From the NCBI RefSeq assembly GCF_001659605.2, contig NC_035172.2, positions 30,989,342 through 31,053,341 on the forward strand: 64,000 nucleotides of DNA, read 5' to 3'. Made by a program: the position numbers and the translations under genes. How positions within the stretch are numbered: the stretch's first letter is position 1; the number at the start of each line of letters is the position of its first letter. Source of the stretch: Manihot esculenta. Lineage: Eukaryota > Streptophyta > Magnoliopsida > Malpighiales > Euphorbiaceae. The notes under the pieces are model-generated. The model was given only the letters and a program-made list of their open reading frames with translations. It ran no database searches and had not been told where the DNA came from. Below, piece after piece: positions 55,508 to 64,000 of the stretch.

Positions 55508-56603
55508 ATGGGTATCGTAGAAGAAGCTCACAACGTGAAGGTTTTGGGATCGGGCGATCAAGTGATCGTGTTATCTCATGGGTTCGGGTCTGATCAGTCG
55601 ATCTGGAGGTACCTGGTTCCCCACTTGGTTGAAGATTATCGTGTGATTTTATACGACAACATGGGCGCCGGAACTACGAATCCTGAGTATTTTGACTTCG
55701 AGAGGTACTCGACGATTGAAGGTTTTGTTTATGATTTGCTTGCTATATTGGAAGAATTGCAGGTGAAGTCATGCATCTTTATTGGTCACTCCGCTTTGAG
55801 CATGGTTGGTGCAATTGCTTCTATTTCTCGCCCTGATCTTTTCTCTAAACTCATCATGCTTTCTGCCACTCCGAGGTGATTCTACCTTCTTTTCTCTAAA
55901 TCCACTCACTAGAGAGTCTAAAATGAAACCATGTATCTAATAGGTGGATTTCACTTTATATTAAAGCATGGTTTTTTTTTTTTTTAAGTTTGATAGAGTT
56001 AAAATAACTAGATTTTTAAAGATTTGGAGGATATATATAACTTAGGAATTACGGTAAATTATTTTAAAATATTCTGCTATTCTTTTTATTTATGGTAAAT
56101 TATGGTTTGGTACGGTTGAAACTTGAAATTACAAGAAGTTTTTCATTGTTGAAACAAGGCTACTAAATGATGAGGACTACCAAGGAGGAATGGAGATACA
56201 AGACGTTGAGCAAATATTCGAAGGAATGAGGTCCAATTACGAAGCATGGTGCCAAGGGTTCGCACCACTAGTGGTGGGTGGAGACATGGACTCGGTAGTG
56301 GTGCAAGAATTCTCCCGAACTCTCTTCAATATGAGACCAGACATAGCACTAAGCTTAGCCCAGGTTATATTTCCAACCGACCTTAGGCATTTTCTTCCCT
56401 TGGTGACCACCCCTTGCCACATCCTCCAGAGTATCAAGGACATGGCTGTGCCAGTGTTTGTTTCTGAATATTTACATCAAAATCTTGGTAGCCAATCCAT
56501 CGTTGAGATCATGCCGACCGGCGGTCACTTGCCACAGTTGAGCTCACCAGAAATCGTAATTCCGGTTATTCTCAGGCATCTTCACCTTGATATAACCGAG
56601 TGA
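55508..56603 (+). CDS. KAI2: KAI2-like alpha/beta hydrolase receptor, diverged pocket
   Basis: Two exons, 55508-55875 and 56159-56603, join at a phase-2 intron (283 bp) to give 270 residues, the same length as Arabidopsis KAI2. The N-terminus [16 protein letters not shown], the oxyanion region HGFGSDQS and the C-terminus are typical of KAI2 rather than D14. The catalytic triad is complete and at the KAI2 positions: Ser95 in GHSALSM, Asp217 in QSIKDMAVP and His246 in [10 protein letters not shown]. Against Arabidopsis KAI2 as I recall it, several cavity positions differ: Val96 to Ala within GHSALS, Tyr124 to Leu (RLLND for RYVND), Phe134 to Met, Gly190 to Ala and Leu218 to Met. KAI2 proteins hydrolyse and perceive karrikin-derived or endogenous ligands and act with MAX2 and SMAX1-type repressors in nucleus and cytosol. 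This looks like a diverged paralogue, possibly with a different ligand preference. The symbol denotes the family, not a proven orthologue. Confidence 0.93.
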
Positions 56604-56796
56604 CCTGCATCGTGGGTATCAAGTTTATGAGGATGTTTCTTCTTCTCTTTATCCCCAAGTTTTGGTCTGTGAAAGGTCATAATATTTTTGACAAAAAAAA
56701 AAAAAGGCTTAGTGGCAAAGGCACACCCTTTCAGCTGTATGAGGTTGCGAGCTCAATAATTTTAGTTGTTATCTTACGATTATGGTAGCTAGAAGA

Positions 56797-56802
56797 AATA
56801 AA
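56797..56802 (+). terminator. Putative polyadenylation signal of the KAI2-like gene
   Basis: AATAAA lies 194 bases after the stop codon, in an AT-rich context. Inference from motif and position. Confidence 0.45.
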
Positions 56803-56809
56803 TGTGGCT

Positions 56810-57700
56810 ACAGTTGAAATGCAGTTCATATCCAGAATAAATTTGAATAAAAATTTTGGATTTTGGTTATTAACTACGGTTTAATCTGATTGGAACTGGG
56901 ATGGTAAAATGATTGAAATGATTAATTACTTTATTTACTTTTTTCTATCTTATAATTCTATTAAATTCAAAATTTCACGTAAGACAACCCAGTATAGATA
57001 TTATTTGAATCATCTTTTAACTATTTACGAAGAAAATCTGCAAAATAAAAAAAATAAAATATTGATATTTATTGATAACCATTTTAATGTTTATATAAAT
57101 AAAATATAGAATTGAACGAGTTTGAAATGCCATTGTAATGTTTAGAAGTTGTATATCTTGGATGTTAATCTATACTTATTTTTATATTATAAAAAAGATA
57201 AAAATCTGTAAAATTTGAGAGTACTGATTAATAAATAATAAATCTCATGTTTATAAAGATTTTGTTGATTTTGTATTATTTTTTAGAATAGCTGAGTGAT
57301 AAAGTCTAGACTCACTTAAATCGAGCAATTGAGGTTTGGATACTTTACCTAATCAATGGTCTTGAATAAATAATAGCTATGTCATTATCTTGACTTTAGT
57401 TAACGGATGCAAACCAAGTCACAACTATATTATTAGTGATTTATTAATTAGACTTGGTAAAAAAGTTTTCATATGGCATGCAAGATATGAGTGATATCAA
57501 ATACCAATGACTTAAAATCATTGGTAATATATATATTTTTGCATCTAAAAGAAATTAATGAGTTGAAGTAGGTTAAATTGTGAGAATCAACTATATTCTT
57601 CTCCAATTTATTGAAAATATAAACGTAAAATTTTCGCATAATAATTATAAATAACAGGAACCGTTGAGATCATAACACATGTATACAAAATTCGGAAAAA
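56810..57700. other. AT-rich intergenic DNA
   Basis: No gene or repeat is firmly identified. The 66-codon frame at 56909-57109 is Lys/Ile/Asn-rich and looks like AT-rich chance ORF. Confidence 0.45.
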
Positions 57701-58530
57701 TTCAATAAATATTTTCATCTAGTCTGATCGGGTAATAAAAAGCTCGACCTATGAGGTACGAGGATCAAACCACCAATAATTCTGACGGACGAGCGAACCT
57801 TTTTAAAACTCATACCACACTGAGGTGTTGAATGTGAGCGCGATCGACCTTAATGACCGAAGGAAATCCACCTCGATATATATTGAGTGAGTCAGGTACG
57901 ACTTGATGAAATTATGGTATGATGCTAACCTCCTACACACTAGTCGTCTCCTCAATATATCACCAGAATCATAAACGCGCGTGCAATAAAATAGACTGAC
58001 GTGACGCACACGATAGACAGGATATGACTAGTCGGCTCTGCATTTATTAGGCAATTGCCTATCATTAATAAGTCTCCTAACACACTTGTAAGAGGACATC
58101 CCATTCCGTCCGAACGTGACATAAAGGGTATACACCACTGGTCCAACCCAAAGAAATGGTCTCTCTCTCTTTTCTCCGATTAGCTTCTTCTTTCTCTTCT
58201 TTTCTATATTTTATTTCTCTCTGCATCTCTTTCCATTAATACATCACTCTAAAAGTTTTAGGTCTGACTTGAACATTGGAGAGTTTTCATCGGAATATTT
58301 TCAGTAGACCCCTTTTCAGGTCCTTTCTCAAAATCGAGTATTAAGAGACCATACGAAGAAAGAAAGATATTCACTTCTCATTGAACCAATCACAGTTTAT
58401 TGATTTCTCCCTCAAATTAAATTACAATTCAAATGGCCACATCTGATAAGCCCATATCTCCGTTCATCACCACATTAAAGAAAGATATGGATGGAAATAA
58501 TGGATGGCAAGTGAAAGTTTATAAGTAAGT
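57701..58530 (+). repeat. LTR-like stretch of an unclassified retrotransposon
   Basis: A block of normal composition in AT-rich surroundings. It has an LTR-like layout: a C/T-rich segment (58157-58225), then GACTTGAACATTGGAGAG, a phrase typical of plant Ty3/gypsy LTR ends, and possibly the start of a gag-like frame (ATGGCCACATCTGATAAGCCC at 58433). No second LTR, primer site or TSD is seen. Confidence 0.35.
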
Positions 58531-59222
58531 GTAGGACATTTATAAACTTTGTTGTCTTAGACTTTGATTGCTAGGATGTTTTTTTTAGTAATAGAAAGTC
58601 TTCCAAAAATCTTGAATTTATATTAAAAATAAAGTGACATTTATAAATTAAAGTTTTTGAAAGTTTTCAAAAACTTTATTTCAACTCATTAAGTTAATGA
58701 ATTGAGAATTTCTTTTTTAAAAAAACTTCTAAATATATAAATATTTTTTAAAAAATTACTCCTCCCAAATGATTATAAAAGTTTTTCTATATCCTTTGAG
58801 CTCATCTAAATTCTAACATTTAGGCAAAATTTTAAATTTATAATTACCATTAAAAATTCAACTTGATCACAATAAATTACTCTTTCATCACTTTATTTTG
58901 ATATTCACTAAGTATTAAATAGTAATGAAATTTAGTTGCAGCGAGTTAGATAATACATAATTAAACTAAAATACCTAACTTAATTAAATGACTAAATTTT
59001 TTTATTCATTATGAATATTAAAATGAAGTTCGAACATAACTTACCGTAGTGATGGCTAGAAACATTACAAGAAAACAAAAACTAATGATAAAATTTATTA
59101 ATTAAATTATAAAAAAATATAATTTTTAAAATAAATTATTTATTATTTATCGATTATTTAAAATATCGATAATAAAATTATAAATCGTGTAATTATATTT
59201 TTATTTTTTTATAATGAAAACA

Positions 59223-59223
<1 letters not shown>
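58531..59223. other. AT-rich intergenic DNA
   Basis: No gene is recognised. A stretch near 58610-58760 contains an imperfect inverted arrangement of 'aaagtttttgaaagtttt', of no clear meaning. Confidence 0.4.

Positions 59224-59304
<81 letters not shown>
59224..59304 (+). repeat. (AAT)n microsatellite, about 27 units
   Basis: An uninterrupted AAT/ATA run of about 80 bases that abuts the LTR starting at 59305. It is likely to be highly variable in length. Confidence 0.95.
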
Positions 59305-59305
<1 letters not shown>

Positions 59306-59715
59306 GATGACCGCTGGATTTCACCATCCTGTTATAAGGCCGGGCTAAGGCCTCTAAGTCTTCTTAATGGGCCGGCCCAGTCCATTCGGCCCTAAGATCA
59401 GACCTCCATTGGGTTTCAGTCCTAATCTCATCTTCTAGCCCAGTCCGGAGGAGAAGAAGTAGCCAGCCCATCCGTCTAGTGGGTCCATCCGCATGCGTGA
59501 CAGGAGAGAATTAAATGGCCGTTACGCATGGAGCAGAGATCTAATATTCTCGTACGTCCGTATCCGTATGGCAGAGACAGGTGGCCTAATGGCAGTGAGG
59601 CCGTGACACGTCATTAGTAGACAAAGGAAAAGAATAAAAGGAGAGGAGCATCCTCCTCTCAGATCGAGCTTACTCAACCCTTGTAAAACCCTATTTTCTG
59701 GATCTCAGATCATCA
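59305..59715 (+). repeat. LTR of a Tat-like element
   Basis: It starts TGATGACCGCTGG and ends AGATCATCA, 411 bp, and shares its layout with 36770-37207. A GGGCCGGCCCAGTCC palindrome lies at 59369-59383. An ATAAAAGGAGAGG string near 59634 is a possible TATA region. Confidence 0.7.
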
Positions 59716-59736
59716 ATTGGCGTCGTCTGTGGGAAC
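59716..59736 (+). other. Primer-binding site of the Tat-like element
   Basis: ATTGGCGTCGTCTGTGGGAA directly follows the LTR end. It matches the region after Tat-lineage LTRs. The element is cut five bases later by the chromovirus LTR at 59742, so its interior lies elsewhere, probably beyond 64000. Confidence 0.75.
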
Positions 59737-59741
59737 GAAGG

Positions 59742-62270
59742 TGTAACAGCCCGAAAATCGGACCGCTACCGGCGCTAGGATCCAGATCGGCTTAAGGCCG
59801 CCGGGACCCGTAGCAAGCCAAACTTCATCCTGCAAACCTGTTTAATCCCATACATGATCAACACATACATAAAATTTTTGAATTTTTCATTTCATTCAAT
59901 CACCAAACTCAACCTGTGCATGCACTATTCATATACAAAATCATCAACCCCACACTGGAGTCCTCAACAAAGCTCCAATGGGGTAACATAACATATAGTG
60001 AGTTTGGCTTACTTAAAACATCATTAAACCGTTATATTTGACAGATCATGTAAACAAAGGGATTAACATACCAACTAGGGTCAAGCACAACTATAATCTC
60101 CTCAATGACATCATTAAATAGCCTTACATTTCAATACATACTTTTATAATTACATCATGTCCACTACTATCCTATTACATAAACATGACCATAGCCATAA
60201 CCTGCTGACCTCCTGAACTATCTCTGACCCTGCAAACCTGGGGTTAGGGGAGAGGGGTCAGCTAAAAAGCCCAGTGAGCAGAACTAAATAGGAAAACAGT
60301 TTATTATATCATATGCTTTCATGACATGCATCTCATCACAAACAATACACATCAAGGATGAATTTGTCACCAATAGCCCTCTACATATAGATGTCATATC
60401 ATAACAAGTTCAGCAATGCTCTATACCAGGGGCGATATGGCCACGCCTGGACTTCACATGCTCTATGCCAGGGGCGATACGGCTACACCTGGACTTCTCT
60501 TCCTCTATGCCAGGGGCGATACGGCCACACCTGGTCTTTCCATCATATATCATGTCATACATGTCATATCGTGTCATATCATATCATATCATGTCATACT
60601 GAGGGCTAATGGATCATCCAAAATCCATCCACATCATCATCATCGTATTATGCAATGGAACATATTCGTGATCTCTAATGCAACAACCTATTACATAACA
60701 TGGTATCCGTGATGCATGAACGTGCTTTAAACATTTAATTTCTTTAATATTAAAAGAGTTATGTTCTACTCACCTTTGACTAGCTCTAGACTGACTCTGA
60801 AGCAGCTAACACTGCCAAACACCTTGGTTCCTCGGGTCCGATCCTACACAGGTGGACTCCAGTGAGGTGCCAAACACACTCTAAACAACTCATAAACAAC
60901 TACCCAAAAACCCCCTAAAACATCACCAAAACATGCATAGGAAACAACCATGAAAAGGCTGGACAGGGCACTTTCGGCGGCACCTTCGGCGGTCGAACCC
61001 TCTCTCCAGAGACGAAACTCGGGCACTTTCGGCGGCACCTTCGGCGGCCGAAAGTCCCTCTCCAGAGACGAAAGTCAGGCACTTTCGGCCGCCGAACCTT
61101 CCTTCGGCGGCCGAAAGTCTGCTTTCAAGCCAAAACTCAACTTTCGGGGGCAAGGTTTGGCGGCCAATCCATGCATCCATAGACAGGTTTGGCGGCCGAA
61201 ACTGCCTTCGGCGGCCGAACCTGAGTTCATTCAGAACTCAACCTCTCATGCATACAAGCCTCCCAAACCTTCCAAACACCCCAAAACAAGCATCCAACCT
61301 CCCAAAAATATGCATAAGCCCTCAACCATGCACAGAGGAGCTTAAACAAGCTTAAACTCCAACAAAAACATCATAGAGCATACATAAAGAGCTTATGACT
61401 CACATAAGCCAAAACCATCAAAACTACTCAAAACCTCACTTGCTCTCTCCCAATCATGCATACACTCTCCCACATGCATAACCTAGCCTAAACCTTCAAC
61501 ATAACATTATTTAAACATACATAAACACACATTGGGCATAAAACCCACATAAACCCTAACATGCATATCTACCCATACTCAACCATCAAAACTTCTTTAA
61601 ACTTACTTAAAATTTCATTAAAACACAAGGAAAGCAAGGATCTACACTTACCTCTTGAAGATCGAGGGGTGGTGCGATCCCTAACTCGGAGGTGTGGAGG
61701 ATCCAAGCTCCAAAAGCCTCCAAGCTCCCAAAACTCCTATTTAAGCTTCAAAAATTCAAAACAAGGGTAGAATTCATGAAAAACTTGAGGGATGGGTAGA
61801 GAAAGCATGAAAACGACCAAAGGAGTACAAAAACTCACCTGAGCTCGAGAATGGGGAGAAAACTCACCCATTTCCGATCTGAGGGCTCTTTATAGGTGGC
61901 CTAGTCAACAACCTTCGGCAGCCTAACATGCCCCCTAAACTCATGCATGTTCGGCTGCCGAACTTGAGGTTCGGCGGCCGAATCTTGGTTCGTTCAAACA
62001 AAGCTTTCGGAGGCCAAAAGCGCTCCCGAAACCTTCCCATGTTCGACGGCCGAACTTCACTTTCGGCGGCCGAACCTAGCAAATGCCTCCTTGGTCTTTT
62101 CTTTTCAAAACTCAATTCTTTTTCATTTAAAACCATGAAATCAGTAAAAATATTTTAGAAAACACATTCTACCCCTCTAGAAGACTCTGGCATCATCAAA
62201 ATTCTAGATTCCAACGGAGATTTCGCAGGAAGGTAGGGATTCCGATGCCGGAATCTAGCCGGGTATTACA
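59742..62270 (-). repeat. 3' LTR of the decayed chromovirus
   Basis: 2529 bp. Three units of 'tatgccaggggcgatacggccacacctgg' occur at 60420-60540, next to a CATATC/CATGTCATAC tandem (60543-60600). Dense TTCGGCGGCCGAA palindromes lie at 60971-61225 and 61930-62090. ORFs inside are chance frames. Confidence 0.88.
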
Positions 62271-62390
62271 TTCTTCCCCCCTTTAAGAACATTCGTCCTC
62301 GAATGTTCAAATAACAAACATTCTCAAAAACATAGCATCAAGCATACATAAACAAGCAAGCAAAACCTAAAAATCTCTCTCCTAAAAGAG

Positions 62391-64000
62391 AGACACAGGT
62401 ACTGCTGGAGTATAAACTCCCGGGTCTTCCAGGTACACCTTTCTATACTGTGGTGATTCCAAAGGGCTTTCACCATCGGGATTTCCTTGTTCCTCAACTT
62501 CCTGACTTAAGTGTCCATGATCCGCACTAACTGCTCAACATAGGTGAGATCCCTTGAGATCTCCACCTCTGGTTCTTTAAGAACCTCACTCGGATCTGAC
62601 ACGAATTCTCATAACCTAGGAACATGGAAAACCGAATGGATCTCCTCCATTGAAGTAGGTAAATCTAACTCGTAGGATACATTCCCAATCCTTTGCAGGA
62701 TTTCGAAGGGTCCAATGTATTTGAGAGCTAATTTACCTTTCTGCCCATAACGAATCACCCACTCTTTAGGAGACACCTCCAGCAAACCTCAACTTTCTCG
62801 AGAACCTCAACATGCTTCCGCTGCGCACTCTGACAAAACTCTTCTCTCATCTGAAACTCTACATGCTTCTTGCGGACAACTTTATAATGCTCCTGCTGAC
62901 TTACAACAGTTCTGATTCTTCTCGCTTTCTGACTACTAGCCTTCTTCTTACTATACTAAAGGATGGGATAAGCTACCAAGTGGTTTCCGATTGAGGGCAT
63001 CTATCAACATATTTGCCTCACCCGGATACTGCACCTTGAAGTCATAACCACTACGCACTTTTTACCCATCTCCTCTGCCTCAGGTTCTTCTCCCTTGACT
63101 CAAGATGTATTGCAAGCTCTCTCGATCTGTAAGGATCTGTCATCATACCTTATACAGGTACCGCCTCCACATCTTGAGTGCAAAGATTACCATCGCCATC
63201 TCTAGATCATGTGTAAGATGATTCAACTCATGCTTCTTCAGCTACCTAGAAGCATAAGCAATCATTCTGCCACTTTACATTAACACACAATCTAGTTCCA
63301 CCCTGGACGCATCACCGGACACTGTGACATCTTCATTACTGGTGGGCAGAGCCACCTCAGGTGTTGACATCAACATTTTCTTCGGCTCTACAAAGCTCTC
63401 TTCACACTGAGTAGACCACACAATCCTCTGGTTCTTCTTGATCCATCTGGCCATAGGAGCGGCAACTCTAGAGAAGTTCTAGATGAACCTCCAGTAGGCA
63501 ACCTGCCCAACCCAAAAAGCTCTTGATCTAAGTCACTACAATGAGCTTGGGCTAGTCAGCTACAACTTCAACTTTTTCGGGTCTATCTCACCTTTCTTCT
63601 TCCGACATACCATGACCCAAGAAAGATATGCTCCTTGACTGAAACTCACATTTGGAGAACTGGGCATCCAAGCCATGTTCTCTCAGGATCTGCAATCCTG
63701 ACCTCAGATAATGGGCATACTCTTCTGTATCTCTGGGACTCACCGAGGTACCGTCAATGAAGACAATAACGGAGTGATCTAGAAGCCGACTAAAACTCTG
63801 CTTATGAGATCCATGAATGCTGTAGGGGCGTTCATTAACCCGAACGACATTCCTAGGAACTCATAGTGCCCATATCTGGTTCTAAACACTGCTCTCTGAA
63901 CATCTTCTTCCTTGATCTTAACTGATAGTACCTGGATTTCAGATCTATCTTGGAAAGGCAACCAGCTCTTGCTAGCTGGTTTAACATAGATCGTCGATCC
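62391..64000 (-). pseudogene. Decayed pol with integrase deletion
   Basis: Read on the minus strand, 64000-62950 corresponds to RT and RNase H (for example [27 protein letters not shown] at 63900-63810, with FG and NAP motifs), and 62790-62391 to the integrase tail and chromodomain. The roughly 1 kb that should encode the integrase core is missing: from the RNase H end to the stop the homologous copy at 26273-27830 needs about 1.5 kb, whereas only about 0.57 kb is present here. Many stops and shifts are also present. Confidence 0.85.

Larger units (their letters stand above)
59742..64000 (-). mobile_element. Decayed Tekay-like chromovirus, runs off the window
   Basis: On the plus strand the left terminus is TGTAACAGCCCG at 59742 and the LTR inner end is GGGTATTACA at 62270, followed by the inverted polypurine tract and decayed pol. 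The 5 bases before it (GAAGG, 59737-59741) are the expected TSD copy; the partner is outside the window. The insertion interrupts the Tat-like element just after its primer-binding site. Confidence 0.85.

Noticed and set aside
56237..56443. Minus-strand ORF opposite exon 2 of the KAI2-like gene
   Set aside because: It is a shadow of the sense coding sequence, with no family resemblance.
57803..58146. Two minus-strand ORFs of 64-68 codons
   Set aside because: They overlap in different frames within a probable LTR and show no domain or start context.
1..64000. tRNA, rRNA or organelle-derived segments
   Set aside because: I looked for tRNA-like arms and rRNA or chloroplast/mitochondrial gene motifs on both strands and saw none; the TGGTATCAGAGC strings are retrotransposon primer-binding sites, not tRNA genes.

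Overview
This window is plant nuclear DNA, almost certainly from a eudicot. It has intron-bearing genes for a clade-D PP2C phosphatase and a KAI2-type alpha/beta hydrolase, very AT-rich intergenic DNA, MITEs, and many Ty3/gypsy LTR retrotransposons. A Euphorbiaceae origin is only a guess; nothing here proves it.

Layout. 1-7243: a hAT-type MITE, two copies of a GGTTCGG-rich MITE family, one single-exon gene for a low-complexity protein (3669-4805), a G-rich block and a short tandem-repeat block. 7249-34761: one large nest of retrotransposons. The oldest is a Tat-like element read on the minus strand (TSD AGTAT) with gag remnants and an antisense extra ORF but no pol. It was split by a solo LTR (8930-11206) and by a Tekay-like chromovirus on the minus strand (13929-33328, TSD TCCGC). 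The 3' LTR of that chromovirus was later split by a second, nearly identical chromovirus on the plus strand (15361-25364, TSD TCGGC), which keeps one uninterrupted 1632-codon gag-pol frame. 36770-46179: fragments of Tat-like, unclassified and Tekay-like elements and a second solo LTR (TSD ATAAT). 46934-49830: another MITE copy and AT-rich DNA. 50033-52899: the PP2C gene in four exons; its second intron holds a long hairpin and a 163-bp CACTA-like MITE. 55508-56603: the KAI2-like gene in two exons. 57700-64000: an LTR-like stretch, an (AAT)n microsatellite, a Tat-like LTR with primer-binding site, and a decayed Tekay-like element running off the right edge.

The host genes do not form an operon or a visible pathway. 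PP2C-D enzymes act in auxin/SAUR control of plasma-membrane H+-ATPases, and KAI2 is the karrikin/KAI2-ligand receptor; their closeness may be chance. The most interesting points are the KAI2-like receptor with an intact catalytic triad but several apparent changes at ligand-pocket positions; the TTCGGCGGCCGAA palindromes and CCAGG...CCTGG minisatellites shared by all Tekay-like LTRs here; the pol-less Tat-like element with an antisense ORF; and a roughly 1-kb stretch (17042-18060) where a near-perfect LTR duplicate suddenly becomes indel-ridden, which looks like an assembly or polishing error.

All coordinates and comparisons were made by eye. Exon borders rest on reading frame, GT/AG signals and family resemblance, and no alignment or database search was run.
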